In this document: piece by piece, positions 45,401 to 57,400 of the stretch
How positions within the stretch are numbered: position 1 is the first letter of the stretch
Layout: each line of letters opens with the position of its first letter
NCBI GenBank assembly: GCA_023079485.1
Contig: CM041083.1
Span: 57,189,847 to 57,253,846, forward strand
DNA: 64,000 nt
Direction: 5' to 3'
Source of the DNA: Archilochus colubris
Lineage: Eukaryota > Chordata > Aves > Apodiformes > Trochilidae
The notes under the pieces: generated by a model
The model's input: the letters and a program-made list of their open reading frames with translations, nothing else
Told to the model about the DNA's origin: nothing
Databases searched by the model: none
Position numbers and translations under genes: made by a program

Positions 45401-48400
45401 TGGTAATCTATACCAGGACTAAATAGGAGCATTTTTCCTTACTGAAAATATTTTCTAGTTGTTTTTTTTTTTAAAACTTGCTTACTTTATAAACAAGTGG
45501 CCTGGCTAAGAAGATGTTTTAGAAGAGAGTATAACTTATTTTCTGAAAACTGAAGTTCAGGAATTGCTTATTCCTGTGCTACTCTAATTCTATTTTATCT
45601 AGGCTGTCAGTACGCTGATTTCAGGATTAAAGCAGTCTTAATAGGTGCTAAAAGTGGTAGGATCATCCTTTGTGGGAAATGCATGCGTTCCTACTGGGAA
45701 ATAGTGTCACACATCCTGTACATTTTAGCTGTGTTTGGTTACAGATCTCTCTGATGGGGAAGAGAACCACTTACAGTGATCACGGTGTCGTTGATATCGC
45801 ATCTGTTCTTCTGGATTTCCAGGACTTTTCCCAAACCATGAATAATTCCTTTGTCTGTTGCAACATTTGCATAGCTTATAGGGGCATCGTTTACAAAGAG
45901 CTGCAAAAGAAATGCAATCAGTTAGAAAGCAGCAGAGCTGTTCTGTAGCTTTGTGGTAACTGCAGCAGTAGTGGGTCAAAGAGGGAGCAATGTTCAGGCC
46001 TCACTTGAGGAACACTGAAGAACATCATGGACTGCAAATGCTTGTTCCCACCCCAGTTTTGCTTCATTTAAAAGCTCCAGGGTACTGGAGGGCATTTGAA
46101 GATGTGCATCTTGTTTAAGATTCTAAGAAATAGCATTTGGCAGAGCAGCTTTTTCCATCATGGGGTGTTCTGGTTCTGAAGAAGGAGCCTAAAGCAAGCC
46201 AAGAGCTGGGTTTGCTGTTTGTGGAGGATGATGAGCTCCCAACAGTTGCTTGTTCAAGGAGGACTTTTCATCATCTCATTGCTACCCCAAACTCCCATTT
46301 TGCCCTCACCAGCACCAGCATCATGAGCTGCTGATTCTTCCAGGGCTGTGCTGTGGGCAGAGCAAGCAGCAGGTCTGAAACTGCTGCAGTGAGGAGCTTT
46401 CTGTCCCTCCTTTGCCTATGCCTGGAGAGATCTCTGGGACAGAGAAGGACAAAATTTCCTTCCTGGCTCTGCTGCAGAACGAGGTCTGTGGCTTAATTTT
46501 TCTGTGCCTGATTTTTCCTATGAATGGTGTTGAAGGGCAGTTCATATTTGTTGCCAAGTGTTTTGAGAGGAGTAAATACACAGAAAATAGAATTTGTATT
46601 GTACAATTGAAGTCAGGCTTCTATTAGCTCTTATACGTCAGGTTAATAACTGATTTGTGATGCAGGCTTGTAGCTACCAGGAATGCATGTCCACAACAGT
46701 AGCTTTTAAAATGCAATGCTAAATGGGAACAGCATAACCAAAATAAAGTTCAATCCAAGATCCCTTCCAAGGAGTAAGAATGTCTGAGGGAGACATTGCA
46801 TTTCAGTGACATGTTTTATCTTATTTAGTCCTAGAAACTAACATGGGGTGGACAGTTCTCTTTGACTGTTAGTTTAAAGTTGAAGCTGTATTTGTATAAA
46901 TCAGGAAACCTGTTTCTCTGAGCAAGTACAGGCAGCAGTACCTGGCTGTTGTGAAGGAAGAACCCAACCTGGTAGGAGAACCCGAGCATGGTCTCCCTGT
47001 GCATCCCATTGTGCAGGTCGTTCTTCAGGAGCTTCTCATCTACCAGAACATGGTAGCGGATGTGGTCTTCATCCTGCAAACACCCGACTAAATTCAGTTA
47101 CATAAAGCACAGAAAGTTCTTTGGGATAGTTTTTCCTGTGGGGTATGAGCCAAACATAGATTTCCTACATTTAAGGCTAAGCTTCTCTGGCTGACATGTT
47201 ATTTCATATTTCTCTCCATGGGGATCCTACATTACTATCATAATGAAGCTTTTCTTGACAGCAGGGGATGAAAGACTATTGGAGAGGTGGGACCAAGCTT
47301 TGTTTGTGCCCAGTGGTATCTCATGTACAGTGCTAGCTGGGAGATTTAGGGAGAGGTTAGATGACTCTTTACAACTTCATGAATTCATTTAATATCAAAA
47401 GCTGCATATTCATAAATACTTTTATAATCCTATAACCATTTCCTCTTCTTTTTGGAATCCCTGAATAACCAATACATGAATATTTACAGTAATTGTAGGT
47501 AGCTTTGATCTTTTATTTTAAACTTTAAAAGTCATCTTCAGTCAATAAATTGCTAGAGCTACACCTGCTAACTGAAAAATTCTCTGTGTTAATTTTCTCT
47601 ATGTGTTAAAATTCTCTGTGTGCTAGAACGTATTAATTTTTCATTGTGGTGGTGAAATTATTCTCTATTCATCAGGAGTTTGAGTCTTCTGAAACAGGGA
47701 CTCCCAGAGCTCTTCCTGACTTGGAGGAGATGTGTCTGTGAGAGATTTGTATCTGTGAGAGCAGGTGGGCCATTTGGAGGATTTATGAGCTGCCCATCCA
47801 ACAGATACAGTGCTGCTGCAGCTCTATGTCTTTGCAATAAAAGGTGCTTGTGGGAAATCCTCTTGCCTCCTGTCTCCTTGTTCTGAACATTCATACTGCT
47901 ACTCACTTTTTCAGCTCCTTCAAAAGTGTGTGAAAGCATGAAAGAACCCCAGGTGGCAAGATTTGTGATGTTGCCTGTTGTTATGAAAGTTGTATACAGG
48001 GTGAAGAAAGTGGTTCTTACTTTCTGTAAGGTGAGACTCATTTTGCTTTGTTTTCCACAGATTTGCAAGCAAGGAGGTAGGCATAAAGGTAAAGCTAATC
48101 TACTAAAGCCTAGACCTCCATCAGTGTCCAACCCTATTTAATTCTCCTGACTTGGATGCTTTGCAGGAGAAGTTAACTTCTATTTTCATATCTGTCTGTG
48201 ATCACCAGCAGACTGAGAACAAAACCTTTCTTCCAGAGAGGCCAAGAAATGGGGTTTCTGCTCTATGCTGAGTGCTTCTCTCTGCAGCTGAGTTCTCCCA
48301 AGGTGTTTAATGAAGAGGATGAGGCTTAGGCAGGCTTAAACTTATGGTTGTTTTCTGATTTGCGTTGTCAGATTGCCACACCAGGCAAGACTGGGAGGGT

Positions 48401-51400
48401 GGAAGAAAGGCAAAAGAAACAGAGAGTGGAAATGAAAAGGCTTACTATGTGTGTGTATCACCTGACTCCAACAGGACTGATGTCTTAGAGCTATCTCTGT
48501 GTCTCTCAAAGTTTGGCATAGATAGTCATGTAGGAATGCTGATGTCATGTAATGAAACTGAGTAAAATAGAGTTCAGAAGTCATTTGAACAGATGTAGCT
48601 TGGTCACAAGTGAATTCCTCCGGGGAGGCAGCATGCAGGACTTTTGGTGAGAGTCTGCTGGTTGGTAGTGAATGTTTTAGGATGAGTCACTGGAACCCTG
48701 TGCTCTCATCTTCCTGGCTGTACATGGGAGACCATGAAAGTAGGGACAGAGTGTGGCAGATTAAGTGTTTATGGAAGAGTCAGGGAAGCAGTAATGTCAT
48801 TGAGGAAGCTATAGGCAAAGATTCCTCTGCAAGGTGTGGCTCCTGATACATGCATTTGATAAAGCTGTTTCAGACTGGAGCAAGTGAGTAGAAAGGTCCT
48901 GGGATGTTGTAGGAAGCAGGGAGCTTGTCTTGGGAGGAGACCAACAGGACTGAGAGGGCTGTTTGGCCTTGTAAATATGTCAGGACATGATGCCAGAATC
49001 TTGTTTCAGCTAAAGCATCTTCCTGGCATAAGAATAAAGGGATATGAACTGTCCAGAGGTGTGCTGTCAAAATAATATAAACTAGCTCTGGGCCTGAGGA
49101 CTCGGCGTGGCAGGGCAGGTGGGATGAACAGGTCTGTGCTGGTGGGAAGAGCTGGTGTCCAGGTCAGGCATGAGCCTAGTATAGGGCTCTTGGGAGTGAG
49201 TAGCAGCAGTGGGATTTGACCAAAACAATTCTCCCAGCCAGCAAAAATATCATAAATTTTTCTGAGCCTTGGGACTGGGCAATGATGCTTGTAAAGTGAG
49301 ATTAGAAATGGTCTGGAAAGTGGCTGGGCAATAGCATTCCTGAAGGAAGGACAGTGCAAGCATCTGGATAGTGTTAAGGAAGAGTAAGAATATTTTATGG
49401 CATTATTAGTGATGGGATTGCCAGTGATGGCAGGGGATGAACTTGTTCACCTAGGAAATTAATTTCAGTGCTCTTCCTGTGATTTCTGTACTGGTCTTCT
49501 TTAAAAAAAAACAGAACAACTACAAAAAAGGTCTTGTATATTGTCAGCATGGTTTTAACCTAGAGAAAGAAAAAACCCAGAGCAAATAGCTAGGCTCTTC
49601 TGACAAGCCAGGAAAACATAGGTGGATCTGTCTGTCCTCATCTTCTGGTGTAAAAAACAAAACCAAAATTACTGTATTCCTGGAAAACAAACCCCTCTTC
49701 CTATTTCTGTGTCCTCTCACTCCATCCAATTCAAACTGAGGTGAAATACTGAGTTGTTAACACAACTCTCACAAGTAATACATACCAGAGTAGGAGACTT
49801 TTTATCCCTTAGGTAATTTTCTATGGCATCATTCTTTGGGGCAAAGACTGTGTATGTGTTTGCAGCTTCTATTTCATTTGCCAGGCTGTATTGCTGTTGT
49901 GAAACACATAAAAATAAATCAGAATGAGCGCTGAGAGCCTGATACCAGTCCAAATGCAAACCAAGCAGAGAACTGCTTCTATTTGTAACAGGATTTGAAA
50001 GCTTACAATAATGTAGCCCCTGAAAATAGAGTAGTCAGGCATTTCCTCTAGGCGGGCCAGCAGCCTCGGCATGACGGTGCTGCGGGAAGGGGTCAGAACC
50101 TGAAAAGGGAGAAGAAATCCCATGTCAGTTTGTGTGCACATGATGTGCCAGCAGCTGCAAGGATGAGATGCAGGAGAAAATGGTGTTCTATGCAGATACT
50201 TTTTTTGTTGTTATTTTCTACAGCTTGCAGTGCAAAGGAAGATATTCTCCCTATGTGGCCATGTACCTTATCAATAAGATGGATGATCCCATTTGTGGAT
50301 GCGATGTCCCCTGCAACGATGTGAGCACCCTCGAGGGTGAGGTTCTGGAAGAGGAAAAGGAGGAAAGGGTTTGCTTTTGCATGGCATTGGCAGTGTTTTC
50401 CTGGTGGTTCCTGCTGTGGACTTCCACACCTTCCCAAAATCTTTGCCTGGGGCTGCACCTGCCCTCAGCGAACTGTGCTCAGTGGGGTGACTTTGGGACT
50501 TGGTGCTGCTCCCCATGTGTAGAAGGGCAAAGCCTTGAGGTGGCTCACACTGGGGTGGTTACTCAGGGTTAGTGTGCTCACTCACCCCATGGCAGAACAA
50601 GCTCCTGTGTCCTTACAGAGCTAATGGAGCCCCTTTGTGATTTTTCCCCTCAGGGATGGGAGGCAAAGGGATCTTTTCACTTCTTTAGCAGGGATGAAGT
50701 GCTCACACATGCCACATATATTCCCAGAAAATCCTCTCAGAACATGTAGTACTAAATAAAAAGGCTGAGGGGGAAGGGTTGTCAGTTGTAGTTATGTACC
50801 ATTAAAATTACTGTTGGGTGGTTTGAGGCTATCAAGTTGCACATGTGGACGTGGGCACAGTGTCACCATTTCCTCCTACCTTCCCACTCCCCTAAAATCA
50901 GTTATTGGGTTTTCTTGATGCTTAAACTAGTTCATAGAGGCTGTTCTAGGCAGGAACTGTGCTTCTGTTTAGCTATGGCTGTCTGGTGTTTGCAGCAGTT
51001 ACTGGGACATTCTAAACAAATAATATTTTAGACAAATTTCAGCTAGGTACAGTGGTGGAGAAAATCAAGTTAATGTTTCTCCCAGAGGGCCTAATATAAT
51101 TGATCTATTCCTTTAGTTTTATGACATGGTCTTTTGTTTTTTTTAAATACAGATGCATCTTATCTGTGTGGTTTTGTAATACAAAGAAGGCAGTAGCAGT
51201 GATGGCCAGGGTTTGGTGTATGGTACCACAGAGGTTTGCAGGTCATCTCACCCCATTTTCTTTAGACAATTGTAGGAAGTTGCTCTGTAGAGATGTTGGC
51301 AGCACGTCAGAGGACGATAAATTCTGGAAATCAGCAAAGCTGTAAGCTCCTGTCAATACATGATACCTAAAGGAAATTAACTGAATTTGAAGGTTTGAAG

Positions 51401-54400
51401 GTTTCACATTTTCTCTCTCTTTTTTTTTTTTTTTTTTTTTTTTCCCCCCCTTTTCCCAAATAATTACGCTTATTGGGTTTAAAACAATGGCTTAAAGCAG
51501 GAATTGTTAGTACAATACCTAGTTCAGCTATGTTCTGATCTTAGCTTGGCCTTTAAACGTTTCTGATGTAACAGAAATAACATCTTTGTTTTCAGTGGAG
51601 TTGCTACAGAGATTTATACCATTTTAATGAGAAGGGGAATCCTATGTCCTTCCCTTAAAAATGTTAAGAGCTGTCTTGCTTTAGAAGCTTCAGACTAAAG
51701 TCTTGTTTGGAATGGAAAGTAATTAATTAACTGCCCCCCCAGCCCATTAATGTACTTCAGTAGAGTTGGGATGTTACTCTTTGACATCCAAAAGGCCTTT
51801 TCATCTTCATCCATGTTTTCAATTGCTTGAAGAGAAGGCACAAGGACAGTTAGGTTTGAGGCGGTGGACAACACTGAGTTGACCTCAGTTTCCTGCATGA
51901 AAGTAAAGAGTGTAAAATAATTATTTCTGAGGACAATCTATAAATAGCAGCCAGGGATTTTTGAGCAAGGTGGAGTGTGTGATGTGCTTTGTGTCTGGCC
52001 CGGAAAGGAAAAACTATTATATTGAGCAATGACTTGAACAGAAGCATTTAGAGCTGTACAAAAGTGGTAAACGAGTGTCTTTTTTACAGAATAGACTGCC
52101 AGCTTTTAAAGGGCAGAAAACGTTTAGGTCAAAACTCTTTCTTATTATGAAACTCATAAGTTGCCTCCCACAAAAGTTAGTCTGTCTCATAGATTCTGTT
52201 TTATGCACTGTAATGTTAAAAAAAATTAAAAATCGCGGTGATAAATAATACTGGTTAGTGATAACTTTGAGTAACCTGCTCTTACAGGGTACTCCATGCT
52301 ATTTAATAGATAGAATTGTTGTGAACCATGAAATACAAAACCCACATGACACCATGTTCCCATTTGGAATAAGACTATTTAATGTGGCTGAGATTTTTCA
52401 AGATGTCTAAGGGATATCTCTGTCCCTCAGCACTGCAGTGGGGCTTGCTGCTGACAGCTCTAATTTTAGACAGGGGATGTGAGCTCTGTAGTAAATATGA
52501 ACTGATTAATCTTCCATATGTTTGCATCTACCTTAAGGATGAAGACATCCTCCATTGGAGAGGCTTTTTGCAGGTGTGTGGAATTTTTTTGTGATGCACA
52601 AGAAGAAGATTTGAATGTGATCTTGCTGCAGGTGTGGTTCTTCAAACTTGTCACAACCTCCCCAGTGTGCTTTTTTGAGACTTGAAAACTTGAGGGAGCA
52701 ATATGTGCTTGGATTCTACCTTTTTGCAGCTGATAGGCTTCCTGACTTATTTTGGATAGCCCTTCAATACCCATGCTGGGTTTTAATTCAAGAAGGGAAT
52801 CAGCTCCCTTAAATAGCTGGGGATTTTGTCTGTTAAGATCATCTTTCTTTCTAGCCATCATCACTGTCACCTTCCAAATATTTAAATATAGAAATAGCAA
52901 CAGACTTCCCTTTCTCATCCTTCCTGCCCAGCAAGAAAAATATTTAGTTATGAAAAGTGGTAAACATCACATTCCTGCCCAAGTATGAAGTTAAAAAAAA
53001 CACAGATGGAAGTACCTCCCTATTTTGCTCGTATTTGTAGCCACCATTATTTAACTTAAGCAATACCATTTCTCTGAAGTGTAGCAGAAATTTCCATATC
53101 CCTGTCTCAATAGATTATACAGAATCTGCTCCCTGATTTTCCACCCCTGCTTCACTACCTAAAGAGCACATTAGCAAGTGAACACCCGTTCCTATTGTGC
53201 TCATTTTTTAAACTTCAGTAGTTTCTCTTCACAGTGTCCAGTGCTGCAGCCTGAGCCCAGCAGATAACTGGTTTGAACTGGTAATTAACCACACTGGTTT
53301 CTTTTCTAAGCAGCTGACTGAGGGCCTCATTGCAACTGTGGACTTTGAAGATCCCCGAGCTATATAACTTTGAAAAGCATGGAAGCAGCTAAAATGCTGT
53401 GACTCCTGCTTCTGAGGCTATTAATGAACATATCCCTGTTCCTTTCTGTTTGCCATGTATTTGCTCTACACTTCTTATATTTAGGTTTTAAGCTCTTCGT
53501 GGGAGAAACTTTATTCATACACCCCAGTGGGGTAGGAGCTCTAAGGTTATTGCTGCCTGAGTGACAGATAATAGCAAGAGAAATTAAGAAGTTGGCGATC
53601 TATCTAGAATGTTGTTTTCTTTTAATCTAAATGGGTGTTTCTTCTCTAGTTTGAAGCCAAACAAGCTAATATCTTCCTTAGTTTCCTGCACTTTGGTCAA
53701 GCCCACACAGACTTGATTTTTTTTTACCTCCATGCTTGCTGTGGTAGCAGCATGCTGACCAGCCACATGGTTTTGATTTTCTGGCTCAGGGGTAAGTTAA
53801 AATGGGGGGAGGGTAAGGCATTACCTTCCCTCTCCACTTGTAGTTTTATTGCATGAGGAAAGTTGGAAGAAGCCTCCTGGGAACATATGCAGGCTCTGTT
53901 TGTACCCTGCTGCTGGTCATCTGGACTGTGGTGTATTTATATGTACAGAGTGAGTTGTGGTTTATGCAGTCTCTGCCTCAGAGAATGGATTTGTGACTTG
54001 CTTTTCTGCTTGTGAAGCTTCCTCACTTGCCTGAATTTGGGATTGGAATTGGGTTTTCAGTCAGAAATAGGGAACCACATTATCAGCCTCTCTGTGACTG
54101 ATAGGAGAGGCACTCTGATACCCCTCCAGAGCCTGGGCCTCTGCTGGGTGATAGGAACACTGCTGTGAGGTTCCCATTTTTTTTGAAGGCCAGAAGACTT
54201 ATGTATTTCTGCAAATCTAAAAACATGAAAAAAAAAAGAGTCATGAAGTGTACTTACCTTAACCCACTGGTTAAATGCAGCTGCTTCTGACAGAGTAGAT
54301 AACTCCTGATTAGAAAGAGAGAACAATGAATATGCAAGGAGCAATTGAGCAATTAGCTGTACCTGAGCACTCTTGCTGTAACCTGTGGTGTAACCCACCA

Positions 54401-57400
54401 TGTCTGGCCTAGCTAATGCATCATGGAGGAGGTTTTGAGTATGTGTGTTTTTCTAGTACTGATCCTTTCTAGTTATGGGAATGGGGAGTTGCCAGTTCTT
54501 GAAAACCAGACCATCTGTTGCTGAGGAGTATTTGGCGTGCATGACCTTGGTGCATAATATGGACTGACCTCAGGCTAAGCCATAATTTTCTAAGAATGTA
54601 AGCCTAAATTGTTCCTTCAATGTAAAATTAATTTTAAAAAAAATTAAAAATTGTTTTCTTTGGTATTTGTCTAGCATCTTACCCTCCTGCAAGTGGAGAT
54701 CCTTTATTCTGACACTGTACTTCGAACAGATTGATGGTATGAGCAGGGATGGCAGATAGTGTTAGGACCCACATAAGATCTTTGCCAATGGCTGGGAAAG
54801 GTGACACTTTCATATTTCCTATGTTGTTAAATATGTATTTATTTTACCAATTTACTTGTTTTGATTTTATTTGACTACTGGCTGGCTAGCATGGTTTTAT
54901 TTAACATAAATCAAGTGTTTCCATTGAGAGTGACCTCAAGGCAGAATTTCAGAAAAGCTGGGTGCTCACTGCTCCTAGCTGGGAGGCAAGTGCTTAGTAC
55001 TCCTGCACCTCAGGCCTCTGGGGCTGGCATTTTTCTATTTATCTTAATAAATGTGTTCCAAACCTTTAAGCCCCTCTCCAAGCTGTTTCTAAACACAACA
55101 AATCATTTTTGTATCAGGCAAAGAACCTCCAGAAGGAACACTGTCTGCAGACATCACTGTTGGGCATCATATTTTTCTAACTGTTTATAAAGACTTTGCT
55201 GTTTCTCTGGTTAAGATCCTGTGTGAGAACTGTGTGTAGGTTCTGTGCCCACAGAAGATGACCCTTTTACTTACATCTGCAGCATTTCCATAGCATGTTC
55301 TGCCATCTCCCTCGTAGCCCTTTGGGCAAACACACTCCCAGCCACGGGAAGGCTCAAATTGACAAGTTGCCTTTGAACCAGAAAGAGAGAGCTGTCAAAT
55401 GACCATTCAAGAACAAGTATGGCCCATAAGCCCTCGTTACACATTTGTATACAGACATGAACTTAACAAAAGGTTTTCATACCATTTTCCATGGATGTCC
55501 TCACCCTCCTCTAGGACAAACTCTACCAGCACTCTTTTTTACTTCCTCTATATCAGCTGGGCCCTGTTCCTTCACCCCACTACAGAAGACCCATCCTCTC
55601 CTCCCTCATGGTCTTTTCTTTAGCTCTGTCCCTTTCTTTGTCTTGCCTGGGGCTGGTGTGGCTCTTGCAGGCACTACAGAGCACAACAGAGCTTGTTGAG
55701 TAAACATCTCAACAGAATATTGTGTCCAGATTGCAATTTTTGGTAGAGAAAAGCAGCATTAATTTATTCCAGGCTCAAGAGAGTCCTTCTGCACAGGCAG
55801 AATTGGGAGCAGCCCTTGCTGCCTGTCCTCAGCACATGTACCATACTGATGCGATTCACACAGCATTTTTCTACTTGTAGCATTTCTTGGAAATTCTTTT
55901 CTCAACTCAAACAGAAATTGCAGGCTTGAGATGTCAAGGAAACTCTGTGGTGTGCGCAGGAGGCGAGGTGTGATATGTATCTGAACACTTTGTTCAGGGA
56001 ATGATTAATTACTCACCAGATGATGGCATTTTCCATTTTGTTCCAGGCATGTGTTTATGGGTGTGCATTCAATTCCATTCCCTTGAAATCCGTCTTTACA
56101 CTTGCAGTCATTCTGTCATTTCAACAAAACACAGAAATTCATTAAAAGGATTGAAATAGTGTGCATATTCTAGATGTGGTGAATTAGTCTCTCTGCGTTT
56201 CTGTGTAGCTCCATTGACATCAGTGGGATGACACTGATGAGTATCTCCAGAAGACCTTTATACCTCACATCTCCTAATGTACTTACTGAAAGTATTTGCT
56301 GCCAGAACAGCACCATATAGGAGGGGGTGAGCACTGGGGAAGGAACTGAAGGAGACTTGTTTTGGGTAGAGCACACTGTGTGGAAACAGCTTTGTGGCTG
56401 GGAGGGAGAGGAAAATCTGGGGAAGAGAACAGGGTGAGCAGCACTGGCAGAGTGAAATGGGTGAGGACTAGTGCCAAAGGTGGCAATGAATGTGAGAGAA
56501 CATACCTGACCCGGTCCAACATATATGCAGGTGGCATTTTTGTGGCACCCTGCTGCATTGGGCAGCAGGCAGTTGTTGATGGCTGAGCAGTCCCTTCCAT
56601 CACCTGTCCATCCTGCCTGGCAGACACATCTGTGCTCTCCTGGGCTTGTCTGGATGCACTCGGCCTGGGAGGGATGCAGAGGCATCCATTCAGAACAGTT
56701 AGGTGGCACCTGGCTCTGGGTCTAAGACTTTGCTGAGCAGTGGTGATGAGGCTATCAAGGGAAAGAGCTTGAAACTGCAGTGAAAACTGCAAAGCTTCCT
56801 TCCTGCAAACCTTCCTCATTGCCTGCTTTTCTCTGGTGTCAGGCTTTGTGTGAAAAGCACATACTTACATTGACATTACAGCCACCTGGGTCCAAAGCAG
56901 TGCAGGGGTCAACTTTGCTGCAGCTCATTCCATCTCCCTCATAGCCAGGTTTGCAAGCACAGCTGCAGAGACAAGAGGAGGCAGCCATTAAATGTGATAG
57001 GACAGCTGTGTAGTGTAGTGATTGTTTTCTACCATAACAGCTATTTATAGGCAGCTTAAAACTGACAACCTTGGATTCACAATGCAAACAGCTTAAGCAC
57101 ATCTATTATAGGGGTTTTTTTTGTCCCCAAAATATTGACTGGGCTAATTAAATTGAATCAGGGAGTCATTCTCTGTGTACAAGATAGGGAGTGAAATGAA
57201 TTTTGTGACATTTGCAAAAGTGAGATAATAGTTCTAAATTACTTACAAATTGGGGTTGCTCTCTCTTTCAGTGACAGAGAAGATAGCTCTCTCCTTGAAA
57301 TGCATTCAAGACAACAAGCTGTCCTGCTTCCCTGCCACTCCCCCCCAAGATTAAGTCATATTGGAGGGATTTTCTTAAGCACTCAAGTTACACAGCATCC

